This document shows positions 8,443-19,471 of a stretch of DNA of 64,000 nt, one piece after another. How positions within the stretch are numbered: position 1 is the stretch's first letter; every line of letters starts with the position of its first letter. Origin of the DNA: Solobacterium sp. (GTDB taxonomy: Bacteria; Bacillota_I; Bacilli_A; Erysipelotrichales; Erysipelotrichaceae). The notes under the pieces were generated by a model. It saw nothing but the letters and a program-made list of their open reading frames with translations, had not been told where the DNA came from and did no database searches. Location: NCBI GenBank assembly GCA_017432325.1, contig JAFRJJ010000077.1:47138-111137 (forward strand), in the 5' to 3' direction. The translations under genes were made by a program, and so were the position numbers.

Positions 8443-9234
8443 ATGGGAAAGATCATAGCAGTCGCCAACCAGAAAGGCGGCGTAGGAAAAACAACGACCA
8501 GTATTAACCTCTCTGCAGGTCTGGCATATGCAAACAGGAAAATACTGCTTGTGGACTTCGATCCGCAGGGCAACGCAACACACGGGATCGGAGCCAACAG
8601 AGTCGGCTTTGACCGCAATCACACCGTATATGATGTTCTTGTAGGGCCGGACAGTGTCAGGCAGAATGCAGTCAGGCTGGATATGCCGCCGCTGGATGTG
8701 CTTCCTGCAACGATAGACCTGTCAGGCGCAGATGTTGAGATGGCATCTTCCAACTATGCGGTAGGCAGGGAAAACCTTCTGAAGCAGAAGCTGGACGCAG
8801 TGAGGAACGATTACGATTACATCATTATCGATTGTCCGCCTTCCCTGGGTCTTCTGAATACCAATGCACTGACTGCTGCAGACACCGTTATGATTCCTGT
8901 CCAGTGTGAGTATTTCGCGCTGGAAGGTCTGACACAGCTGCTCGGAACGATCCGTCTGGTGCAGAAATTATGGAATCCCAGACTTTCCATTGAGGGAGTT
9001 CTGCTGACGATGTTCGACGTCAGAACGAAACTGTCTGTTGAAGTCCAGCAGGAAGTTCGGAAATATTTCAAGGAAAAAGTCTACAGATGCTATATTCCGA
9101 GAAATGTCAGATTATCGGAAGCACCTAGCCGTGAAGTATCGATCTTCGAATATGATACAAAATCGGAAGGCGCAAAAGCATACGCAGCACTGGTCAGAGA
9201 AGTGATTTCTCATAATGAGAAAGGAGGACGTTAA
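8443..9234 (+). CDS. soj: Chromosome partition ATPase Soj/ParA
   Basis: A 263-residue ParA/MinD family ATPase. The deviant Walker A, QKGGVGKTTTSINL (residues 11-24), carries the signature Lys-Gly-Gly-x-Gly-Lys-Thr-Thr, followed by the Walker A' region VDFDPQGNAT and Walker B-like YIIIDCPPSLG. It lacks the N-terminal DNA-binding domain of plasmid type Ia ParA proteins, as expected for a chromosomal Soj. It works with ParB in origin segregation and modulates DnaA. The stop TAA shares its last base with the ATG of parB (TAATG), suggesting coupled translation. Confidence 0.95.
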   Translation: MGKIIAVANQKGGVGKTTTSINLSAGLAYANRKILLVDFDPQGNATHGIGANRVGFDRNHTVYDVLVGPDSVRQNAVRLDMPPLDVLPATIDLSGADVEMASSNYAVGRENLLKQKLDAVRNDYDYIIIDCPPSLGLLNTNALTAADTVMIPVQCEYFALEGLTQLLGTIRLVQKLWNPRLSIEGVLLTMFDVRTKLSVEVQQEVRKYFKEKVYRCYIPRNVRLSEAPSREVSIFEYDTKSEGAKAYAALVREVISHNEKGGR

Positions 9235-10127
9235 TGGCTAAACGTGACACAGGCGGACTGGGCGGAAAAGGACTGGACAACATCTTCAATGTCGATGTTG
9301 AAAAGTTTCTGGATGACATTCAGAACAACGCGCAGGATGCTCCGGGAAGAAAGGAAGTAGAGATTCCGATAAACGAGATCCGTCCGAACCCGTATCAGCC
9401 CAGAAAAGAATTTGAACCGCAGGCACTGAATGAACTGGCAGATTCGATCCGTCAGCACGGTATCTTTACACCGCTGCTTGTCAGAAAATCAAAGATTTCA
9501 GGATTTGATCTGATCACCGGTGAACGCCGTTTAAGAGCCGCGAAGATCGCTGGCCTGGAGACAGTTCCGGCAATCTCAGTCGATTTCACTGACGATGAGA
9601 TGATGGAGATCTCAGTCCTTGAAAACATTCAGAGAGAAGACCTGAACCCGATCGAAGAAGCAGCAGCGTATGAGAGTCTTGTAAAGAACCTGGGTTATAC
9701 ACAGGAAAAGCTTGCACAGCGTGTCGGCAAGAGCCGTGAATACTGTGCGAATATGCTGAGACTGCTGAAGCTTCCCCAGACAGTGCAGAAAATGGTAACG
9801 GACAAAAAACTGACCATGGGACATGTCAGACCGCTTCTTGCATTGAAAGATGATGACCAGATGTATGAAGCAGCTCGCACTGTTCTGGAAAAGAAAATGT
9901 CCGTTCGTGAAGTAGAAAAATATGTCAAGGAACTGGCCGAAAAACCGGTCACAAAAAAGCCTGTAAAAGAAAAAGATCCGATGATCACGGATCTTGAAAA
10001 CAGACTGTCCGGAAAACTCGGCACAAAAGTCGGTGTCTCCGGCAAGTCGCTGACGATCCATTTTACAGATACGGATGATTTGAACAGGATTCTGGAAATT
10101 CTCGGCTGTATTGAAGATGAAAACTGA
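9234..10127 (+). CDS. parB: Chromosome partition protein ParB (Spo0J)
   Basis: A 297-residue ParB. NEIRPNPYQPRKEF and GERRLRAAKIAGL with ENIQREDLNPIEEA mark the CTP-binding N-terminal domain (about 35-140). TQEKLAQRVGKSREYCANMLRL (about 145-170) is the parS-binding helix-turn-helix, and residues 240-297 are the dimerisation domain after a Lys-rich linker. It starts in the soj stop codon with GGAGG nine bases upstream. Compared with the Noc at 7614 it has the longer, Gly-rich N-terminal leader (GGLGGKGLDNIF) usual for Soj-binding ParB, which supports the assignment of the two paralogues. I did not find a good parS site in the window. Confidence 0.93.
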   Translation: MAKRDTGGLGGKGLDNIFNVDVEKFLDDIQNNAQDAPGRKEVEIPINEIRPNPYQPRKEFEPQALNELADSIRQHGIFTPLLVRKSKISGFDLITGERRLRAAKIAGLETVPAISVDFTDDEMMEISVLENIQREDLNPIEEAAAYESLVKNLGYTQEKLAQRVGKSREYCANMLRLLKLPQTVQKMVTDKKLTMGHVRPLLALKDDDQMYEAARTVLEKKMSVREVEKYVKELAEKPVTKKPVKEKDPMITDLENRLSGKLGTKVGVSGKSLTIHFTDTDDLNRILEILGCIEDEN

Positions 10128-10147
10128 CACAACTGAACATTTAACAA

Positions 10148-10176
10148 TTGCTGTAAGTGAAAAAAGGATTGATAAT
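10148..10176 (+). promoter_or_regulatory. Promoter of the ATP synthase operon
   Basis: TTGCTG (10148-10153), 17 bases, GATAAT (10171-10176), followed by AGGAAAGG and the first ATG at 10198. The position right before the operon and the ideal spacing support it. Confidence 0.65.
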
Positions 10177-10197
10177 TATAAGGAAAGGCAGTGACTG

Positions 10198-10548
10198 ATG
10201 AAAAAGAGATCATGGAAGATCTGTGCAGTCCTTGTAATTCTTGGTTCACTGACAGGATTGATTCATCCGAAATACGCTGCCGGATTTTTTGCAGGTGCTA
10301 TGATCGGCATCCTGCTGTATTTCAGAAATGACAGTTATTGGAACAGTGTAGTTGACGGAGGCTATGCGGAAAAGGGGACAGGGATTCTGCATTTTCTGAT
10401 AAACTATGCATTGATGGCAGCAGTTATGATCATATCGGTCAAACTGCCGGAGTACATGAATATATTCGCAAGTGCTGCCGGTCTGCTGATCATCAAAATG
10501 ACAATAACCGTAGAAGCATTATTACCGCGGAAGGAGAGTGATGAATAA
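10198..10548 (+). CDS. atpI: ATP synthase subunit I-like small membrane protein
   Basis: A 116-residue protein predicted to cross the membrane four times (about residues 8-22, 26-42, 63-82, 88-108). It precedes atpB by three bases. This position and topology match AtpI, the poorly conserved first-gene product that assists c-ring assembly and possibly cation supply. The sequence itself has few conserved residues, so the name depends on place and membrane pattern. GGAAAGG at 10182-10188 is the ribosome binding site; an in-frame GTG at 10192 would add only two residues. Confidence 0.75.
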   Translation: MKKRSWKICAVLVILGSLTGLIHPKYAAGFFAGAMIGILLYFRNDSYWNSVVDGGYAEKGTGILHFLINYALMAAVMIISVKLPEYMNIFASAAGLLIIKMTITVEALLPRKESDE

Positions 10549-10551
10549 AAT

Positions 10552-11259
10552 ATGGAAGTTCAGACAGATGTATTTACGATCATCCTGGTCACAGTGATCA
10601 TCGGAATTCTGATTGTTGTTCTGTCGAAGAAAGTATCAAGCGCAGATCCGCTGGCTGAACCAAAAGGAGTAATTGTACCTGTCATCTGGGGTGTTGAAAC
10701 AATATATAACATGGTCAAGGACAACTGCGGAGAACGATTCGCACAATCCTATGCCCCGTATGTTCTTTCGATCGCTGTATATATCTTTGTATGCAACATC
10801 ATCAGTTTGTTCGGTATCTCCTCTCCGACAGCCAATCTCAGTGTTACATTGCTGCTGTCCATTATTACATGGCTTGTAATACAGTATGTAGAACTGAAGT
10901 ACGGAGGAATCGGAGGGTATCTTCACAGCTTCATTGAACCGATCGCGATCATGCTGCCGATGAACATTTTCGGCAAATTCTCAACGATGGTATCAATGTC
11001 ACTTCGTTTGTTCGGCAACATTCTGTGCGGCGGAATCATGATGCAGCTGATCTACTCATTCTGCCAGTTCCTGTCGAACACGATCGCAGGATTGTTCGGT
11101 GCATCGGGCACATTCAATTTCCTTGCCCCGATCATGACACCGATCCTGCATGCTTATTTCGACCTGTTCTCAGGATTTATTCAGACACTTGTCTTTGTTA
11201 CATTGACAGTTGTCCTTGTTGGTAACGATATTCCCGAAGAAGTTAAAAAAGAAGCTTAA
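10552..11259 (+). CDS. atpB: F0F1 ATP synthase subunit a
   Basis: A 235-residue polytopic membrane protein. It has the usual five to six hydrophobic segments and the invariant arginine in MSLRLFGNILCGG (Arg152), which faces the c-ring glutamate during ion translocation. The C-terminal helix LHAYFDLFSGFIQTLVFVTL contains the family Gln (FIQ). In the operon it stands between atpI and atpE. It provides the two half-channels, so whether it carries sodium or protons is tied to the c-subunit signature described for atpE. Length is slightly short compared with enterobacterial subunit a but normal for Bacillota. Confidence 0.95.
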   Translation: MEVQTDVFTIILVTVIIGILIVVLSKKVSSADPLAEPKGVIVPVIWGVETIYNMVKDNCGERFAQSYAPYVLSIAVYIFVCNIISLFGISSPTANLSVTLLLSIITWLVIQYVELKYGGIGGYLHSFIEPIAIMLPMNIFGKFSTMVSMSLRLFGNILCGGIMMQLIYSFCQFLSNTIAGLFGASGTFNFLAPIMTPILHAYFDLFSGFIQTLVFVTLTVVLVGNDIPEEVKKEA

Positions 11260-11276
11260 AAAAGGAGGAGCTATTT

Positions 11277-11507
11277 ATGGATATCAATCATGGTTTAATC
11301 GCAATCGGTGCTGGTCTGGCAGTTATGACCGGTATGATGACCGGACGAGGCGAAGGTGAAGTCGCTGCGCACGCATGTGACGCAATCGGCAAAAACCCGG
11401 AAGCAGAATCAAAGATCCGTTCAACAATGATTCTTGGTATTGCGTTGTCCGAGACATGTGCAATCTATGGACTGCTGGTTTCCATTCTTCTGATGTTTGT
11501 ATATTAA
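11277..11507 (+). CDS. atpE: F0F1 ATP synthase subunit c (sodium-type signature, two carboxylates)
   Basis: A 76-residue hairpin of two transmembrane helices joined by the polar loop KNPEAESKIR. Helix 2 contains the ion-carrying Glu59 in SETCAIY, with Thr60 next to it and Tyr64 five residues on. Helix 1 contains GRGEGE, where Glu26 is 33 residues before Glu59. In the sodium-binding c ring of Ilyobacter the corresponding pair is Gln32 and Glu65, also 33 apart, with Ser66 and Tyr70. Here the Gln is replaced by Glu, as known for a few anaerobes whose c subunits use two carboxylates. A strong AAGGAGGAG site precedes the ATG, fitting the high copy number of subunit c. Confidence 0.95.
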   Translation: MDINHGLIAIGAGLAVMTGMMTGRGEGEVAAHACDAIGKNPEAESKIRSTMILGIALSETCAIYGLLVSILLMFVY

Positions 11508-11522
11508 TACAGGTGTTCTGCA

Positions 11523-12027
11523 ATGATAGATATTGACATTGTAGGACAGCTGCTGCCAAACCCTCTGACGATGATCGTGCAGTTATGCAGTACACTCGTT
11601 CTGTTTCTGCTGATGAAAACATTCCTGTGGGCTTCTGTACAGGATTTCCTCGCAAAGCGCGCAGAAAAAATGCAGGCAGATCTTGCTGAAAGCGAACAGG
11701 CAAAACAGGACGCTCTGAGTGACCGCAGAAAGGCATTGGAACAATTGAACGAAGCTTCAGATAGAGCGGAGGAAATTGTCAGTGCTGCTGTCCGTCAGGC
11801 AAAGGACGAAAAGGAAACGATTCTTACGCAGGCATCCAGGGAAGCTGATGCGGAACGTAAGAAGGCACGTGAACAGATACAGGCTGAACGTCAGGAAATG
11901 TACAGTTCCATGCGTCAGGAAATGATCGAAGTCGCTATGGCTGCGGCTGGAAAACTCATTTCCGAACAGAACAGTGCAGACCTTGACCGTCAGGCGGTTG
12001 ATGCTTTTGTAAAGGAAGCAGCCGGCA

Positions 12028-12038
<11 letters not shown>
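11523..12038 (+). CDS. atpF: F0F1 ATP synthase subunit b
   Basis: A 171-residue protein with one N-terminal membrane helix (about residues 15-37) and then a long, highly charged, almost uninterrupted helix rich in Ala, Glu, Lys and Gln (about 40-150). This is the normal form of the peripheral stalk subunit b, which dimerises and holds delta and the alpha3beta3 head. It overlaps atpH by 11 bases (12028-12038). There is only one b gene, so a homodimeric stalk is expected. Confidence 0.93.
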
Positions 12039-14096
<2,058 letters not shown>

Positions 14097-14097
14097 T

Positions 14098-14952
14098 ATG
14101 GCAGCTTCGAAGCAGGCACTTCGTACAAGAATCAAGTCAGTTAACAGCACGCGCAAGATCACCAAGGCAATGGAAATGATCGCCAACGCCAAACTGGTGA
14201 AACAGCGCAACGCTATGGAAGCCAACAGACAGTATGCTCAGAGGCTTCAGGATACAGTCGATGAGATCGTGGCAAACAACCCCGGTGTTGAATGTACGTA
14301 TCTTGAACCCAAAACCTCTGAAGCAAAGGTGACGATCATCTTCTGTTCGGATCTTGGACTGTGCGGCGGCTACAATCAGAATGTTGTTAAGCTGGCAAGA
14401 GAAAAACTCGATAAAAAGGATCCTGTGATCCTGGTCGGAACATCACTCTTCCGTCAGTTGAGAGAAGAAGGGTTCAGCCTGGTCAATCAATATCCGATCA
14501 GCTCAGACCGTATGACATTCCTTGAACTGAAAGATCTGGTTGATGAAGGCATCAATATGTACAGGGATAACAAAGTCGGCACAGTCGAACTGCTGTACAC
14601 GAGATTTGTGAACACGATGAGTTTCGTACCTGAGATCGATCAGCTTCTTCCCTGTAATCTGACATTAACAGACGTGCCGGAAAAAACAGGCGATTATGTG
14701 GAAACATTATTTGAACCGGATGCCCAGACGATCCTGGATCAGCTGATTCCGATGATGATCCATGACGTTGTCTATGCAGACTGGATGGAATCCACAACTG
14801 CGGAACAGGGCAGCAGACGTGTCGCAATGAAGACAGCTACAGACAATGCTGATGAACTCAGCTCCAGTCTCAAGCTCGAATATAACAAAGCAAGACAGGC
14901 AGCGATTACGCAGGAGATCACCGAGATCGTCGGCGGCTCCGCGGCTGTCTAG
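14098..14952 (+). CDS. atpG: F0F1 ATP synthase subunit gamma
   Basis: A 284-residue rotor shaft subunit. The N-terminal helix RTRIKSVNSTRKITKAMEMI and the C-terminal helix EYNKARQAAITQEITEIVGG are the highly conserved coiled-coil pair that turns inside the F1 head. The middle carries the Rossmann-like FCSDLGLCGGYNQNVV block. One base separates it from atpA and 17 bases from atpD. Length is typical, with no gaps or insertions of note. Confidence 0.96.
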   Translation: MAASKQALRTRIKSVNSTRKITKAMEMIANAKLVKQRNAMEANRQYAQRLQDTVDEIVANNPGVECTYLEPKTSEAKVTIIFCSDLGLCGGYNQNVVKLAREKLDKKDPVILVGTSLFRQLREEGFSLVNQYPISSDRMTFLELKDLVDEGINMYRDNKVGTVELLYTRFVNTMSFVPEIDQLLPCNLTLTDVPEKTGDYVETLFEPDAQTILDQLIPMMIHDVVYADWMESTTAEQGSRRVAMKTATDNADELSSSLKLEYNKARQAAITQEITEIVGGSAAV

Positions 14953-14963
14953 AAAGAAGGTAG

Positions 14964-16759
<1,796 letters not shown>

Positions 16760-16789
16760 TATCAATAAAAAGGAATCATAACGATCGTA

Positions 16790-16820
16790 AACAGGTTCTC
16801 ACAGCAGAACCTGTTTTATT
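16790..16820 (+). terminator. Terminator of the atp operon
   Basis: AACAGGTTCT (16790-16799) pairs with AGAACCTGTT (16806-16815) as a perfect 10-bp stem with a 6-base loop, followed by TTATT. Confidence 0.8.
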
Positions 16821-16822
16821 GA

Positions 16823-16850
16823 TTGGCTTTTACTGTATTTCCGATATAAT
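16823..16850 (+). promoter_or_regulatory. Promoter of the NifX-FKBP fusion gene
   Basis: TTGGCT (16823-16828), 16 bases, perfect TATAAT (16845-16850). It begins just after the atp terminator and 45 bases upstream of the start codon (to the -35 start), giving the gene its own transcription unit. Confidence 0.6.
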
Positions 16851-16872
16851 GGATATCATGAGGTAAATTGAA

Positions 16873-17757
16873 ATGAAGATTGCAGTAACATATGAAAACG
16901 GAAATGTATTCCAGCATTTCGGAAGAACAGAGAACTTCAAGGTCTATACGGTAGAAGACGGGAAGGTAGTTTCTTCTGAAGTTATTTCCTCCAATGGGAT
17001 CGGACACGGTGCCCTGGCAGGCCTTCTGGCACAGCAGGTCATTGATGTACTGATCTGCGGCGGTATTGGCGGAGGCGCTAAGAACGCACTGATGAATGCA
17101 GGGATCACATTATGCTCCGGCGCAGAGGGTGACGCTGACCAGGCAGTAGAAGCATACCTGAAAGGTGAACTGACATCTGCAGATATCACATGCGACCACC
17201 ATGATCATCATGAAGACGGACATGAGTGCTGCGGTGAACATGATGAGGATCACGAATGCTGCGGAAACCATGACAGTGAAGAAGGACAGGGATGCTGCGG
17301 ACACTGTGGAGGCGCAGAACCGGCATTTACAGGAAAGAATGTCGGAAAGACTTGCCGTGTTCATTACAAGGGAACGCTGAATGACGGCACACAGTTTGAT
17401 TCTTCCTATGACCGCGGACAGCCTCTCGAATTTATCTGCGGAGCAGGTATGATGATCAAAGGGTTTGATGCTGCTGTAGCTGACATGGAAGTCGGTGAAA
17501 CAAAGAGCGTTCACCTGATGCCCGAAGAGGCCTACGGTATGCCGGATCCCAGACAGGTATTCACTGTACCGATGTCAGAACTACCCGGCTCAGAAGGTCT
17601 TGAAAAAGGACAGAGAGTCTACCTGCAGGATATGAGCGGCAGGGCATTCCCTGTAACAGTAGCCGAAAAAACAGACACGATGATCACATTCGACGCAAAC
17701 CATGAAATGGCAGGCAAGGAACTGAACTTCCTGATCGAACTGGTCGAAATACTGTAA
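16873..17757 (+). CDS. NifX/NifB-like domain fused to a SlyD-type FKBP peptidyl-prolyl isomerase
   Basis: This 294-residue protein has three parts. Residues 1-100 are a dinitrogenase iron-molybdenum cofactor biosynthesis-like domain (NifX/NifB C-terminal family): MKIAVTYENGNVFQHFG, then IDVLICGGIGGGAKNAL and a terminal A/G-rich turn. Residues 107-147 are a linker of His, Asp, Glu and paired Cys (DHHDHHEDGHECC and repeats of it), clearly able to bind metal. Residues 155-294 are an FKBP of the SlyD kind: CRVHYKGTLNDGTQFDSS, the inserted flap, and a C-terminal NFLIELVEIL strand. SlyD proteins combine prolyl isomerisation, chaperoning and nickel binding. The NifX-like domain suggests metal-cluster handling. 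Joint metal delivery is inference. Confidence 0.85.
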   Translation: MKIAVTYENGNVFQHFGRTENFKVYTVEDGKVVSSEVISSNGIGHGALAGLLAQQVIDVLICGGIGGGAKNALMNAGITLCSGAEGDADQAVEAYLKGELTSADITCDHHDHHEDGHECCGEHDEDHECCGNHDSEEGQGCCGHCGGAEPAFTGKNVGKTCRVHYKGTLNDGTQFDSSYDRGQPLEFICGAGMMIKGFDAAVADMEVGETKSVHLMPEEAYGMPDPRQVFTVPMSELPGSEGLEKGQRVYLQDMSGRAFPVTVAEKTDTMITFDANHEMAGKELNFLIELVEIL

Positions 17758-17775
17758 TAAAAATGCATAACTCAG

Positions 17776-17805
17776 CCTGATGCCGGATCATGGGATCAGG
17801 TTTTT
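17776..17805 (+). terminator. Terminator of the NifX-FKBP gene
   Basis: CCTGAT (17776-17781) pairs with ATCAGG (17795-17800), followed by TTTTT. Confidence 0.65.
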
Positions 17806-17824
17806 AAAATCCTCCTGCCTGAAC

Positions 17825-17857
17825 GAAAAAAGCAGTGTCACTGACATAACACTGCTT
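17825..17857 (-). terminator. Second minus-strand terminator downstream of the GH32 operon
   Basis: Read on the minus strand, AAGCAGTGT (from 17857) pairs with ACACTGCTT and runs into TTTTTTC. The stem is 9 bp. It would stop leftward transcripts that pass the hairpin at 17864. Confidence 0.6.
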
Positions 17858-17863
17858 ACAATC

Positions 17864-17897
17864 AAAAAGCTGCCTGAATCAATCAGACAGCTCTTTT
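17864..17897. terminator. Bidirectional terminator just after the GH32 gene
   Basis: AGCTG-C-CTGA (17868-17877) and TCAG-A-CAGCT (17883-17892) form a stem with one mismatch. It is flanked by A and T runs on opposite sides, so it can act on both strands. It starts a few bases from the GH32 stop at 17901. Confidence 0.7.
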
Positions 17898-17900
17898 TGT

Positions 17901-19391
17901 TCAGTCAAATTCCAGATCGTATTTTTCGACGTCGATAAATACCGATCCGGTCAGATTAATGAAACTGACACCTTCTGCTTTCGAGTTCGCAAAGATCATA
18001 TTCGACATGACTTTTTCACCATCATTGATGAACACTTCACAGCTGTAACGGTCAAGAATGATACGCAGTGTCAATTCACCGTCTCTGTCCGGAAGAGTAC
18101 ATTTCTTTGTGTGTGTTGTAGCTCTTCTTGTTCCGGAGTTGGAGCGGTCAAATCTAAGCGTATTTTCCGCCGGTCTGTATACGAGTGACGCGTAATGTTC
18201 TTCGTCTTCACGTACACGGAGTTCAAACTTACGGTAACTTCCGGAGAATTCCGGACGGATCCGTACAGTCATATCGATCGTCCTGCCGCTTACACCATCC
18301 AGTGTGAGCTTGCCGTTGACAGGTACGTTTTCATATACAACACGGTTCTTGCGATACCGTTCAATTTCCCTGACGGGAGTCTGGATGAGTATGCCGTCTT
18401 TGACGGAAAGTTCTCTGGGTATGATACACTGTCCGAACCAGCGGAGGCTGCGGAATGTGTATGTTGTACTGTCCCAGTTCTGCATCCAGGCGGTCATGAT
18501 CCTTCTTCCGTCTTCACTGAGCAGTGTCTGAGTTGCATAGAAATCGATTCCGTAATCGACAAGCTGTGCATGTTCTTTGGTGAACCTGCCGGTCTCAGGA
18601 TCAAATGTTCCGATCATTGCAACGGATACGTTGCCGCAGTTGAACTGATCGTTCTGCAGGACATCCTGCGGATTGACCATCAGGACATATTTTCCGTCGA
18701 GTTCAAAGAAATCGGGACACTCCCACATGGCACCTAAAGTACCGTCATTTTCTGCGAGAATGCTGATGAATTCCCATTTCAGGCCATCATTGCTCTTGAA
18801 ATAGAGAATACGGCCCTTTTTGTCTCTGTCAGCAGTACATGCTCCGACAACACAGCGGTAAGTGCCGTCCTGCTCACGCCAGAGTTTCGGGTCACGGAAA
18901 TCATACTTACTGAGTCCTTCAGGGATATCTGTGTAATTGATGACCGGGTTGCCTTCATATTTCTGGTAGTCGACACCATCACCGATCGCTACACACTGAG
19001 TCTGAATGAAGTTCTCTTCATCAAGATCAGAGATCTTAACGACTCCGGTGTACATCAGCAGATGCTTGCCGTCATCAGTTGTTTCCGCGCTGCCTGAGAA
19101 GCATCCGCCGGAATCAGGTACTGTATCCGGTGCCAGGGCACACGGCAGATATTCCCATTTCAGGAAGTCTTTGGTAATTGCATGTCCCCAGTGCATGGGT
19201 CCCCATTTTTTCCGGTAAGGATAATACTGGAAAAACAGGTGATATACTCCGTTATACTGAGAAAATCCGTTTGGATCGTTCATCCATCCGATTTTAGGTG
19301 TCAGATGAAACAGGGGCCTTGTTTCTGCTGGGAGTAATTCTCCTTCGGTCATTTCATAATTCCGAGCTTCATTGATTATCTGACTTGTCAT
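17901..19391 (-). CDS. Glycoside hydrolase family 32 (sucrose/fructan beta-fructosidase)
   Basis: A 496-residue GH32 enzyme that splits beta-D-fructofuranosyl bonds in sucrose, sucrose-6-phosphate or fructo-oligosaccharides. The three catalytic blocks are present in order: WMNDPNG (nucleophile Asp, about residues 36-42), FRDPK (transition-state stabiliser, about 165) and MWECPD (acid/base Glu, about 222). A five-bladed propeller is followed by the C-terminal beta sandwich ending in INLTGSVFIDV. There is no signal peptide, so it acts in the cytoplasm. It is the last gene of the leftward transporter operon, 80 bases after the binding-protein gene. Import by an ABC system means the substrate arrives unphosphorylated, so I do not assign scrB/sacA. 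Confidence 0.93.
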   Translation of the reverse strand: MTSQIINEARNYEMTEGELLPAETRPLFHLTPKIGWMNDPNGFSQYNGVYHLFFQYYPYRKKWGPMHWGHAITKDFLKWEYLPCALAPDTVPDSGGCFSGSAETTDDGKHLLMYTGVVKISDLDEENFIQTQCVAIGDGVDYQKYEGNPVINYTDIPEGLSKYDFRDPKLWREQDGTYRCVVGACTADRDKKGRILYFKSNDGLKWEFISILAENDGTLGAMWECPDFFELDGKYVLMVNPQDVLQNDQFNCGNVSVAMIGTFDPETGRFTKEHAQLVDYGIDFYATQTLLSEDGRRIMTAWMQNWDSTTYTFRSLRWFGQCIIPRELSVKDGILIQTPVREIERYRKNRVVYENVPVNGKLTLDGVSGRTIDMTVRIRPEFSGSYRKFELRVREDEEHYASLVYRPAENTLRFDRSNSGTRRATTHTKKCTLPDRDGELTLRIILDRYSCEVFINDGEKVMSNMIFANSKAEGVSFINLTGSVFIDVEKYDLEFD

Positions 19392-19422
19392 ATTTCTTTT
19401 TTCACTCCTGTTTCAAGTATGA

Positions 19423-19450
19423 GATATCCGCCCTTTGCAGAGCGGATATC
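19423..19450 (-). other. Intergenic stem-loop between binding-protein and GH32 genes
   Basis: GATATCCGC (19423-19431) and GCGGATATC (19442-19450) form a perfect 9-bp stem with a 10-base loop, 22 bases after the end of the binding-protein gene and without a T run. Such hairpins often protect the binding-protein message from 3' decay; here that role is inference. Confidence 0.6.
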
Positions 19451-19471
19451 CCAGTCTATTTTAAGTTTAGA

